This document shows positions 1-13,500 of a stretch of 64,000 nt of DNA, one piece after another (the first letter of the stretch is position 1; the number at the start of each line of letters is the position of its first letter). The stretch spans positions 4,898,001 through 4,962,000 of the forward strand of contig PUFA01000070.1 in the NCBI GenBank assembly GCA_003508835.1, written 5' to 3'. This DNA comes from Eonycteris spelaea. Taxonomy: Eukaryota > Chordata > Mammalia > Chiroptera > Pteropodidae. Both the position numbers and the translations under genes were made by a program. A model generated the notes under the pieces. The model worked only from the letters and a program-made list of their open reading frames with translations, was not told the DNA's origin and searched no databases.

Positions 1-98
1 TTAAAATTAAAACTCAGTAGTGACTTCTAATAACTAAAATTAAAACTCAGTAGTGACTTCTAATAATTTAAAATTAAAATCAGCAGGTTTCTAATAAC
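1..98. repeat. Three-copy 31-34 bp tandem repeat
   Basis: Three consecutive AT-rich units (about 1-34, 35-67 and 68-98) share the pattern TTAAAATTAAAACTCAG..TTCTAATAA. The third copy is shorter and more diverged. The array may extend beyond the left edge. The rest of this partial intron, to 348, shows nothing I recognise. Confidence 0.85.
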
Positions 99-348
99 TA
101 AATTTAATTAGTAATTAATATTCATATAAAGTACTTATTACACTAAGCATAGGCAATAGAACTTAGGCCATTATGAGACGTATTTCATTACTTTACATAA
201 GCCATGTCTTTTTTCCTTGCCAACTTCTCCTTTTTCATACTGTCTATTCCTTTGGCCTGCTCATAGGACCAGCAGTCATTGCTTAGTTTAATTGTTGGCA
301 CTTGGATATAAAAACAATACTGCCTCTGACCCAGAGATGACAACATAC

Positions 349-453
349 CTGTAGAGTTGCCAAGACAAGTTGCCATGATGTTCCAAGAACAGCCCCATGA
401 CAGTGTGCCAAGTTAAGTAAAGTCCTCATACACTGGATATTTTTGGAAGTAAG
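349..453 (-). CDS. MON2: MON2 exon 16, residues 672-706 (last exon in window)
   Basis: This 105 bp, phase 0 exon encodes [20 protein letters not shown] then [15 protein letters not shown]. The acceptor is AATATAG and the donor GTATGT. The expected continuation (HLVWILG...) is not in bases 1-348, so the next exon lies to the left of the window. Confidence 0.97.
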
Positions 454-3400
454 CTATATTAAAAAATAATATATTTGCAAGAACTGTTACACAGTCTTGA
501 AAATTAAAAGCTTGTAAGACAGCATTATTGTACTCAAATAATTATTTAAACAAAAATCAAAAATATTAAAATATAAAATATACCAACCAAATTTGTTTTG
601 TATAGAACAAATTCATTTGCTTAAAAGTTGTGTTATTATAGTTGGTTATGATAATGTCAACTGCATATTTATCTAATTTCTTCTAACGGTATGCCCAGAT
701 AAAAGTAAATAAGTATAATGATAAATTTTGGCAAATACACAAAAAAGGGTACAAGTTTCCTTGACAGTTACTTGGTAACTGAGAAAATGGTACTTTACCA
801 TTACAGTCCCTTGCGGCTGGACTGCTAACGGTTGACCCACTGCCACAACTTGCTGGTGAGATTCACTTGATGGACTTATCATCATAACACTTTGGCCCTG
901 AATGGAATATGCTAGAACACAAAAGAATACCTAAATTATTCACACATATATATTTTTAAAAGCAAAATTTATGTATGTAGTGCTCATATATACAAAGAGT
1001 GCCCAATAATGAGTAACTAAAATACACTTTTTATGTTGCATTCAAAGTAATGTTGTTACATTTTAAGACATTAATTTGATGAAACTAAGTTCAACTATGA
1101 CACTTATTTAGAAACCTATATGCAAACATTGTTAAAACTAAGGAAGTGCAAAATAATAAGCAAATATTAGGTAATTTTCTATATAATTTGAACAAGTTAT
1201 AAAACTTTCTTCATAAGCAAAATAGAATTTGGACTCTAAATATTTTAAACATGATTCCCAATAAACTTTTCTAGTCAAAGTAAGAGACCAGTACTCACAT
1301 TTTCAATTTAAAAACTGAACATCATATTGAAATATATTTGTATTACATGAAACAAGCCTGAATGTTTTCAAAGTATTCAAGAAGAAAAAAATTTTCTGAA
1401 TATCAACTTAATCTAAGTGGTTACAAACATTACTGTTCTACTAGTTCCAATAAAGAAAAATAAAAAACCACCACCATTTCAACAGTATGTTGTAGTTTAC
1501 AAAGGACTTCCAGATTTATCTTCTTTTATCCTCACCATTAATCATATTAATGATTAAAATTGATATTATTCTCCCCCACCATATTTCCATTTCTTTAAAA
1601 AGATGGAAGAAATTGAGGCTCAGGGACATTAACTTCTCACAGAGGTCACAGACTCAGTGAGTAGAAGAGTAGAGGCTTGAACTAAGAATTTCTGTAATCT
1701 TTTCTCTATGTCATGTCACCTTACTATGTGAACAGAACTTCGAGTAAACTGAAGTCTTACATTTGTTGGAAAGTGTGGCTGCAGTGGTGGTGTTCAATAT
1801 AGTAAGAGCATAATGGGGAGGCAGGGAACCTTTGCATATTGCAGTTATAAAGGCATCTCTTGAAGTTACAAGGCCCAGTCTTCCACAAAGAGCAGCCATA
1901 GTCAGTTCAGCTTTTAAAATATTCTCAGTGGCAGCTTCATCTGTGCTGAAAAAAATTAAGTATGCCATTTAACATGATTAATATGACTTACTTTTAACTA
2001 TGGTACAAACGTGATGTGGAATTAGATATTTTTAAGAAAATCTATTTAAAAGTGCCAAAATCAACACACTTAAGGAATTTTAACTAATATATATCAGAAA
2101 ATAAAGAAGATCGAGCATTTTAAAATCAGTGAATTCTGCAACTCTGAAGAAAAACATCAAAGAAACTGAATAATATGATCATAATTGTAAAAGTAGTAGT
2201 AAGGCTTAAAATGAGAAAGGCATTCTGTAATTTTAGGACAGTATTTTCCATTAAAACGTTGTGATAACAATCATTGTGGGGAGTAGGGCAAGGATAGAAT
2301 GGCAGAGCAAACTGCACAAAAAGAATAATACACATAAAAAACTAATATAAAAAACAATTCTTAGGACAAACTCAAGTAAACAATTTTAACGTTGTTAACT
2401 GTCACATGCAATGTAAAATTTACAAAGACTTAATACCTGGCATCAAGAAGGAGTGAGAGAGCAGCAAGTAGACCACACCAGCAGGCATTCACCATTTCTT
2501 CCCAAACAGCTCTATTAACTTAAAGAGGGAAAAAAATCATACAATACTTAATGTTAATTGTAGATGTCACAGTATTTAATAATATGTCAAATTCTAAACA
2601 ATCTCTGGTCATTTGATAATATATCATATATTCCATCAACAACTCAATTATTCAATACTAAAGCTTATATTTAAAATATACCTGAATAAATGAAAACATA
2701 AAAACCATGCTATAGTTTCAGAATTTAAGAAGTTTTAAAACTAAAGTACTTTAAAATATCAATAGTAAGATCATTCTGTATACAAGTTAACTGATATTAT
2801 ATGTACATGTATACACACATATATATTAATGTATTTAGCATATATTGTATCAGTTTCTATTCCCTTTCCCTTCACTCGACCAAACTTTCAGCCTGTGGAC
2901 CAGTTGTCATTGTGTCAATGTAATAAGCCAGCTCAGCCATAAGACTGGTTACATACATTGGGAATCAAGCAAATAAGTAAATACACTGAGTAAAATGGGA
3001 TCAAATTTCTCACTGTGGGAGAAGGGAATTACTGGAATTGGAAAAACTGGTGTGACCTCTTGGCATTTAATAAAGATAGATATTTTTAAAATGTAGAAAG
3101 ACGGTGCTTATGTGTGTGTTTGTGTGTATGTATTTCCTATCCAAAAGCAAGAAGCATACCTAGTGCCCATGCGTTAGTTTCTAAATACTATTCTCTGCTA
3201 AAAGGAGCTAAAGCTCCTTGGAAAAATAACTAACTCCCAGGCCAGACGAGAAAAATCCAAGGTGAGCTTGGAATATTTTATTGCATCAGATAATAAGATA
3301 ATGCTCTGAAAACAACAAAAGGACATGGGAAGAGGTTAAAAACGGCACAGGGCTAGTTTGAAAAGGGACCCCACTGGCCATGTTGGGGACAATGTGAGTG

Positions 3401-4506
3401 TCAAACCAAAAAATGATAATCACAGATTATAACCCTTTGAATAAAACAGGAATCCAAGAATCCATATTAATATAAATAAACAAATGAAAAAAATAAATGA
3501 GGGAGAAGGGAAAGCTCTCTTTTATAGTAGAGATCTCAAAGTATTTCTCAACAAAAAGATAATAAACTTTAAAATGAAGAAACAGGGCAGACATCCTATC
3601 AACCAAATAATAACAGTTAACATCACCAATAATGAGAAGCACTAACACTGTATACCTCCTGATGTATTGAATACACTATGTATATCTAGCACAGCAACAT
3701 TTCTGTGGTAGCCCTGCCAGAAATAACTACATTAAATCTAATTATGAGGAAACAAAGGACAAACTCAAATTATCTGCTTGTACACTTAAAAAATGTGAAG
3801 GTCATATAAAACAAGGAAGAATTAAGTAACTCTTCCAGATTAAAGAACAATATAGAGACATGGAACTAAATTCAACATGTGATCCTTACCCATAAAGGAC
3901 ATCATTAGGGCAACTGGCAAAATCTGAATGGGGTCTGGGCTTAGATGATAAATACTGGATTGATGCTAAAATTCTAATGGTAACTGTACTGTGGTTATGT
4001 AGGAAACTGTCCTTATTTTTAGAAAATACACATTAAAGCATTAAGAGGTAAGGGGGCATCATGTCTGCAACTTATCTCAAATGGTTCAGAAAAAAAAGCA
4101 TAGTAACATGTACATAAACACAATGATAATGTAAATATGGTGGTGTTAACTGGGAAATCAGGGTGACAGATATATGGAAACTATTACTTTTGCAACTTCT
4201 CTGTAAATTTCAAATTATTTCAAAATAAAAATTATGGAATCAATAATATACCTATTTCCTTATCCATTTGGTCTGATGTTGACTGTAATTCTTGCTCTTC
4301 TGATGACTGTGTTGGTGAAGAAGCTGCTTCAGTGGTAGTCTGACATTCTGTTTCAACTTCTCCTAACTCTCCTTCAATCATACTAGTGATTCCACGTACA
4401 AGGTCTAACAAACAATGGAAAGCCACAGACATGGCATAACCTTCTGGTATAGTCGGTGGCTCAACTTTGTCCAGCATCTCCAGGCTAAAATTACATATTT
4501 AAAAAA

Positions 4507-4566
<60 letters not shown>

Positions 4567-7500
4567 ACTAATGAGAAGCCACAATGATAAAAAAATATAT
4601 CAAACTATTTCCATAATTTGTAAATTACAGAAATCAAAATTAACAGAATAGCAAAAGTAAGTGGACATTACAGAGTTTATTTCCTTTGGAGGAGGGATTC
4701 CTTCATGGTACTCTAAGGAACTGATTAGAAAAAATAAGTCCTGACTACTGTCATAGCCATTTGATAATTTGCTTTTTGTCTCTCCTCCCATGACTATGCC
4801 AGTGTTTTCATTAATTGTTGATATTAGAAAAATATATAAAAATAAACTAATACTTCAACCAATTATAAAATGTCTCAAACTCTGATTTAGGTGCTTTTAA
4901 AATAAGGTGCTATAAAATCAAATCAATCCTATTAAAAGGAACATGCTTTCACACTGGGGAAAAGTATCACTGTGAGATATACACCTATCATCTCAGATCC
5001 AATATGCCAACAAGATAAGAATAACAGGGTATCAGTGTGTCAAGTTCAAATTTTAGAGTAGTTTCTACTCCGTGATTTGGACAAAGCTTTTGGAAGACAA
5101 CAAATCTTTTGTAGTAAATTATGGCAAATAGAGAATTATAGTTACAAATTCCTTAATTTTAAGATCTGTCCAGATATTTCTATATAGAAAAATTCAATGG
5201 GGAAGGAATGAATGGTCCTGGGACGATGGGATATTCACATGTAAAAGAGTGATATTAAGAGCCCTACCTTATACCATAAACAAAAATTAAATCAAAATGA
5301 ATCAATGACCTAAATGTAAGAGCTAAAACTAAATACTTTTAGAAGAAAACACTGGCAAAATCTTCATGGCCTCAAATTAGCCAATGTTTTGTTAGATGTG
5401 ATATCAAATGCACAAGCAACAAAAGAAAAAATAGATAAGTTGAAGTCATTAAACTACTGTGTATCAAAGGACACTATCAAAAAATGAAAAGACGGTCCAA
5501 GAATGCAAAAAATATTTTTGCAAATCATGTATCTGGTAAGGGACTAGATGCTGATTATAAAAGAATTGTTACAACTAAATAATAAAAAGACAATAATAAA
5601 CCAATTAAAAAGAAGCAAAGGACCTGAATAGGCATTTCTTCCAAGATATATAAATGGCGAATAAGTACATGAATTGAGACGCTCTATGCCATTGGTCATT
5701 AGAGAAATGAAAATGGAAACACAGTAAGATGTCACTTAACATCCATGAGGATGGCTATAATCAAAAGATAGAGAATATTAAGTACTGCTGAGGATGTGGA
5801 AAAATTTGGACCCTCTACATTGTTGGTGAGAATGTAAAATGATGTGGTTGCTTGGGAAAACAATTTAGCAGTTCTTTGAAAAGTTACACATAGAGTAACT
5901 ACATAAGCCAACAATTCCAGCCCTAGGTACATATATATTCAAGAGAAAGGAAAGCATATATCTATGTAAAAACTTGTACACAAATGTTCATAGCAGCATT
6001 ATTCATAGCCCAAAAAACAATCCAAATGTCCATCAATTAATAGAGATAAAAAATATGTGATATATCCATACATTGAAATATTACGCCATTAAAAGAAATG
6101 CAGTACTGATACATCCTAAGACATGGATGAACCTTGAAAACATTATGCTGAATGAAAGAAGCATGACACCAAAGAATATTTATTGCATGATTCCATTTAT
6201 ATGAAATATACAGAATAAGTATATCAATAAAAGACAGTAAATGGCTTGCTAGAGAGTAAGGAAAGGGAGATTGGAGAATGACTGCTAATGGAGGTGGGGT
6301 TTCTTTCTGGGATGATGAAAAAGTTCTGAAATTAGATGGAGTTTATGGTTGCATAACTTTTAAATATAATAAACCCATGAACTGTACATTATAAAAGGTT
6401 GAATTTTATGGTATGTAAATCATACCTCAAAAAGAAAATTGACATCACTAAGACAGCTAATAAAAGTAATTTCCTATCCCAAATTCTTAAAGTCCCTGAG
6501 TCATAATCAAGATTAGATAAAGCAGGACATTTATAAAGAAGTTTATAAATTTTAACTCAGAATAAACAACAAAAATGCCTATGTATAGCTATCATCTATT
6601 GAGCAATTACTCTCAACCTGGGACTATAAAGTTTCTTATGTGTGTGTGTGTATGTGTGTATCTCATTTTATATATTTATATATTAACTCTTCACAAAAAC
6701 CCTGAGATTCAAAGAGATACAGATGATGAACTTGAAGACTAAGGTGACAGTTATTAATCAGTAGTTTTTAACCTAAATCTGACTCTAAAGCCTATCAACT
6801 TAATCCCTACTATGTGCCAACTCTGAGCATTTTAAAATTTAGGTAATCAATAAAAGTACATTTACATTTCTGATAAAGAAATTTAAGCTCAAATGGGGAG
6901 CTAAAGTTTATAGGTCTAATCTTTGTCAGGCTAATTAGCCTCATAGAGCTATATCCTAAACCAGTAAGTGTTAAGCATCTTTGTTTGACAAATCTGTTTT
7001 TGAAGAACATATGATCTATTAGTAAATGCATAAAAAATGGATAAAACAATCCTAAATATTAGAAACTCTAATTCTCAAATCTAAGGTACAGACTTTAAGT
7101 GCTAGAATAATTGAGACAAAGGTAATTTGTATTTATTTCTTTTTATACCATAAACCTTAACAAAGCCCACATCATCTTACCTGTTTCATTGCTATTTTAT
7201 TAAAATTACTCTGTAAATTCAACTGTTAAATAAAATGTAATCCATTTATTTAAATATGTTAAAATGAAGGTCAAGTTTTTAAAACTGCTACAAGTCCAAC
7301 TTTGAAGGAAGCCATAGTGTAATAAATCTGAAAGAATGTCATCACTACTTATGTCAAAACTACTTCTGTCTATACATCAGTTGTTTGCAAATTATTATAT
7401 ACTTAAGAAATTGAAAAGAACAGAGTACACAATTAAGATTCATATGTATGCCTTCAAATAAAATAGTGAAAATCATTTTACACTAAACCTCACAATGAAT

Positions 7501-10500
7501 GAATCAAAGATGCCAATTCACTAGGGAAGCTCCAGTGTAAACATACTAAACCATGTGCAAAAGAACACTCAAAATTTTCAGGCTGAAAAACAGATATATC
7601 ACAACTCCCATTTTATAAATGAGAAAACAGATTTTAAAAGGTGAACTAATCTGCCAAAGGTAACTCAGTATTAGAAGATCTACGTTCACAAAGTCTGAAA
7701 TCAAGCCATACACTTAAATCAAAAAGCCATATAAAACAGCGAAAGAGGTCTTTAGGTGAAGAAACCACATTTGGTTATATAATGCTGTCATACAATTTAC
7801 AAATAATACAAAATAAAACAAAATCCAATCCTAGATAAAATTCTTAAAATACAACAAAGACAATGAGTCTAGGTCTAAAATTTAAAGTATAAAGCAGGTC
7901 TAAAATTTAAAGTATAAAGCAGAGAGAAACATTTTGAGATAAAATATCATCCCCAACAACATAATTCCTTACAAAATAATGCTGCTACTACTTACTAAGT
8001 TGCTTTAGCACTGCCTTGTACTGTTATAGTCAGAATAGGTATCCAAGTCCCTCTATATTCAAATGCTGGTAGCAAAGTAACACCTCCACCAATCCCCAAC
8101 ATTCCTGAGTTAGCTGGTGCTGAGACAGTGCCACCTGAATTATTGTTTCCTATTAGATACAGGGAAAAAAAAACAAAGATATCAATTTACTATTTAATTG
8201 CAAATCCACAGTATTAAAATGACTGGTCAATTAAAAAGATTTTTGTGCTATAGGAATGGATAATGCAAAATAATAAAATTTATCAATCCAATTTTGGCTA
8301 TTAAAAAGTCTTCCTGATTCCCCAAAACACCATTTCCTTTTTATATAAAGGTACTAATAAAAACGCAGATGAATTTTATATGTAAATCACTTTTTATCAG
8401 AGGTGGGAACAAAGAATAAAAGCCACTAATAAAAAGTGGAAGAGAAAGAAGGTAAAGAGAAACAAAAGACACACACTGATTTCCAAATTTAAATCAAGTG
8501 CACCTGTTTTGTTAAAAGAGAGACTAACAGACCTCCCAAGGTAGTAACCAGACTCTTTAAAGAAAGGCACCAAATAAAGTTTCTTCGAAAATGAAAATTA
8601 GCATTTTCATTTTTTGTTATGTGATTAGAGGAACTGAAAGTACATCAAAGAAGAAAACATATTCTGGAAATAAATAAACATACTTGCTTCAATGAGATCA
8701 AATTATTATTTAAGTGTAAGACTTTATTTATACTTACATATAAAATAAAAATACTATAAATAAGCATAACAAAATACTACAAAATAAATATATACATTTA
8801 AGTAGTCCAAATTTCACTAGTTACAAGATTTCTATAAAAATATCCTCTCAGAATAGTGAATATTGTAAATTTTGACAATATAAAAATATAAAGAAGGCTT
8901 TACCAGCTTGGTTTGTTGTAGCAGGATTTCCAGTAGGTGGAACAAGAAACAATGACTGGATAAACGATCCCAGCGCATTCACAATATCACGAAATACCTT
9001 GGTAGAATGTTGTTTCATATCATAGGACTGACAAAATGACCTGTAAAATAAAATAATTTTAAATGTTTCTGAGGAAAATATTTGAATATATTAAAATTTA
9101 AGTCTTTTTTAACAGCCAAGGAATGTTGATCAATCAAGTGTTAATGCCATATGCAAAACTTCATCAGAAGTGAATTTATTAATTTAGGACAAAGGTTCAG
9201 ACTGAGGTAAATGCTCTAAAAAAATTTACCTTGGCCATATCAACTCAGTAAATTCGATTGATGGCAATCACTAACTATACTTTTTGCCCACCTCCCAGTG
9301 CTTTCCATACCCATACCCCTACCCCTCCATATAAACACAATACACATTTTTGTTGTTTAGAAGTCACTAATATTTGGGACTAAAACAAACTCTTCCTATG
9401 AACCTCCCCATTTAACAAAATGTTGCTGAGGTTTACCTCAATAGCTGAGGCTGCACACAGAGTCTGTGTATTGATTCTACTGCAACAGCTCGTAGCCACT
9501 GTGGTTTATCTGCATCCAGAAATTTCACCAGAAGTGACAGAAATATCTCACATTCAGTTACCTAAAAAGTATAAGATTTTAAAATAACAGTTCTTTAAAT
9601 CTAAGGATTATAAGATACATTCTTGTTCTTGTCTTATGGACAAACCAATAAAATCTTTTAATTTTAAACCAATTAAAATTCTTAATGGGGAGTAAAGAAA
9701 AAAAAGAGGGGAAAAGTAGTTATATGTGGAAAGTCTAACAGTGAAAATAGTGTTTCTCTAAATACATCTTTGAAAACGCACTACTGATCTGCTAACATGG
9801 TTAATTTTTTATCCTTATTCTTTAGAAAGCTCTATGCACCAGTACTCCATCCTCATTCCTGGATGGTAGCATAAACTGTTAATGCTCTACCCTTCAATAA
9901 TACCACAATGGTTTTTTCATGTGTTCCTTCCTTCTTAACAAACAAACAGGCTAAGCCAAGGGATGCATATGTTTTCTAGTAGGAAAACAAGAAGGAACCT
10001 GTAGCAGTTGATAAATATATATAAAGTACTTAAAACAAAGCTTGGTACACAGTTTTGCTTACTATTTGTTATTTGTTATTACTATAAACCATCTCCTTGG
10101 AAGACTTTGTAAATAAATAATGTTTAAAACCCATTCTCAACATTATTTATTAAATGTCTGATGACTGAACAAAGAGTAACCAGTTTAATCCAGAGGTGAA
10201 TGGATTGTTTCCGTTACATATTAGTTGAGGACCCAGAAGGAGCTCTGGGAGGTAAGAATTAACCTGACATTGTGATCAACAGGCCAATGAATCTTCCTTC
10301 TACTTCTGGTGTAGCAGGTTATTGGACATTTTAGCCAGCAGTGCCCTGAAATGAGTGAGCAATATGTGGGGCAAGACATTTGGGAATACAGTAGCCCTAA
10401 GGATTTTAGCCTAAAGTCTTAGCAGGTGGTATTTTCTAATGACTTTCTGTATTTTTAACTGGATGCTTAAAAATAGGACACAATCGTGAGGATAAAGTAG

Positions 10501-13500
10501 GAGACAACTAAAATCAACTTTATCCTTAGACTGCTATGAGTGGGGAAGTCATCAGCCTTTGTCACTGCCCTAAACATGATGTGGAAAAGCACCAGATGGC
10601 TCAGCCTTTTTATCCACTAACTTTGTGAATGACAAGCAAGGAACCCTTCTTATAAAGGAGCTACATCTTCCTGAAAAATCAAATTTAAAAAATGCTCAGA
10701 ATAAAAATATTCCCTAGTTAAGACAAAGTGATATATACAGAATGATTATTTTTTTCTAAACATGATATTTTTTAGTGAAGAACTGAAAAAGAATCAGGCT
10801 AGTGACTCACTGGGCAACAGGTGTATCTACTGAAAAGTTTTAACATTTGTAGGTCCTTCAGTGCACTTTCTGCTTTAGAGTGGAAGTGGAATACAGATAT
10901 GGTGGTAAAACTGAAGGCTCATCAATTAGGTCTTGAGGCTAGAAAATAAGGCTCTCAGAAACATCAAGTATACCACAGCTAAAGGAAGGAATTACTAATT
11001 TTATATAACTTGCCTTGAAAAGTATATCATCTCCTACGAAAGGGCGACCACAGTACAAATCAATCACTCAATTTACAATACAGCACTAAAATATTGTGAT
11101 TTGACACAGATCTCCTAAAATCCTTGTAATTCCCTGAATGATAGCAGCATCTGACACAGAGCTCCTAAATCTCTTGGAATTTCCTGGGTGATTAGGAGCA
11201 CCTTTGGTTCTAATGAGACAAATTTTGGTGGATGCCGGGATAAGGGCAGGTTACCAGAAAGACCACACCATGATTTAGAAGCTTGGTCCTCTCAGACCCA
11301 CTCTCTATTCTCTGGAGAGGAGAGAGGGGTGCAAATTGAGTTAATAATCAATCATGCCTACATGAGGAACCCTCCATAAAAATCTCCAAATATGAAGTCT
11401 GGGGAGCTTCCAAGTTGGTGAACACATCCACGTGCTGGATGGTGGCATACCCCAACTTCGTGAGGACAGAAGCTCCTGCTTTCATGACTCTTTCAGACTT
11501 CACCCTATCTTATCTGCCTGGTCCTTGGTGTCCTTTAAAATATCCTTTGTAATAAATCCGCAATACAGGTTTCCTCCACTGTCTGAAGCAAAGTATTCCT
11601 AATAAACCTTTTGTAAGCCAAAATAGTGTAAAGCAAAGAGTATTCCCCTTTTCAATAGTTCACATTACATCACTTTGCTTTTATGAAAGTCCTACATTAT
11701 TAGTACAGTAATGACTTTTTTCATAAGAGCGAAAATCTTCTATAGATTTCTTTCAATTAGCGAAAAATGCAAGCTCAGAAAGTGGGAGATACGTGTAATA
11801 AGTAAAATGTCTTCCTGGGTTTTATAAGCCCCTCTAACAAATTATTGAAACCAAGGAAGGTGTTGTGAAAACACCCTTCAATTTGTAGCCACATTAGACA
11901 GAAGTTGTGGATTACTTGGGGACCCACTACTTGTGGAACTGAAACATAAGACGCCTAGCTGACACAGAACTGGTAAGTGTGGGGAGAAAGAATCCACATA
12001 TCTGTTGTCAGAGGTATTATGAGTGTGAGAGTAAATCATAGTGCATTTTTCCTAGACATATATATATTGGTCAGCTTTACAGTGTACCATAAGTCTCTTA
12101 GAATCTCTTAATTCTTTTTTCTTTTTGTTCTTCTGACTTGATCATTTCAAATGGCCTGTCTTCTTCAAGTTTACCAATTCCTTCTACTGCTTGTCACACT
12201 TGATGCTGATCCCCTCTAGTAAATTTTTCAATTCAGTTATTTTATTTGTTGACTTCAGAATTTGGCTCTTTTATACAATTTCTATCACCTTGTTGATAGT
12301 CTCATTTTGTTCATACAATTTTCCTGATTTCATTTAGTTGTTGTGTTCTCTTTGAGCTCATTGAGGATCTTTACAATGCTTATTTTAAACTCTCTGTTAG
12401 GTAACTAATCAATCTCCTTTTCTTTAGGGTCAGTTTCTGAAGATTTACTTTGTTCCTTTGATTTGCCCATGTTTTCCTGTTTATTCATAATGCCCTGTTA
12501 TTTTCCGTTTATATTTTGGGCATTTGAAAACACAGCCAACTCTGTTACTTTTTATAGATTATTTTTGTACAGGGAAAGATCACCTATCAACCCGGCTAAA
12601 GATTCTGGGGTCCTCTCAAACCTTTTCTGTCGATATGTCTCCTCTGGGCTTGTGTGTGTAATTTCCCAGCTGAAGAGATTGGCCTGTTTCTATTCAGGAG
12701 TTCCCACTGATGTCTATCTAGAGTATTGCAGTCTCTGGTGCTATAGCAAGCCACAGGACTGGCCTTTGTTTTCAGCAAGCCCCCAGGCATTCAAGGGTGC
12801 TGTCACTTTTCCTGTTAGTGCTTCAAGAATTAGGTAAGACAAAAACCAGACCCTTGGCGCAGTACTCCAAAAAGTCAGGATGTTGGTTGCACATTTCACC
12901 CTTGTTCCCCACCTAAAGAAGTCATAAATTGAGAATTTTCTCTTGATCATGCCAGGCTATGCAGTGCCAAGAGTGGGATGAAGTATGGCAAGTAAGTGCA
13001 ACAGGCTTTTCTATCCACTCTAATGAACCTCTTCTAGGCCTTGCACTTGCCTAGAGTGCTGTAATCCCTCAACTGGTTTCTGAAGTTCTCACAAATGCAA
13101 TCTGGCCTATATATTATTAAGTCAGTATCTCCATGAAGGATGGAGGGCCTGGAGTCTCCTATTCCACCATCTTACATTTTTTTAAGTTTCTTTATGGACT
13201 GAAACAGATTATAAATACAATACATGAAATGTAACAACTGACATGTAAAAACTTTCCTCTTTGGAGAAACTAAGCTACCTTTCATTCATTTCGGCATACG
13301 CCAACAGCCCTTTCAAAATTTCTAAAAATTTATCAGTGTAGAAACTCACAGAATTTTCCTCCATTTTAACTGTATATAATTAGACAACAAAATCTTGGTT
13401 TTTCAATTCAATATCATTATTGAAAATTTCATCAACTACCTTACATGTTGCAGGGAATACTTATTACAATTTTTAAAAAGTTAATCCTTATAGAAAAAGA

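Noticed and set aside
4415..4651. Arg/Glu repeat open frame
   Set aside because: It is translation of the (GA)n microsatellite and antisense to MON2 exon 12.
12463..12837. 124-codon open frame on the plus strand
   Set aside because: It is antisense to a decayed L1-type 5'UTR/ORF1 segment, with no family resemblance.
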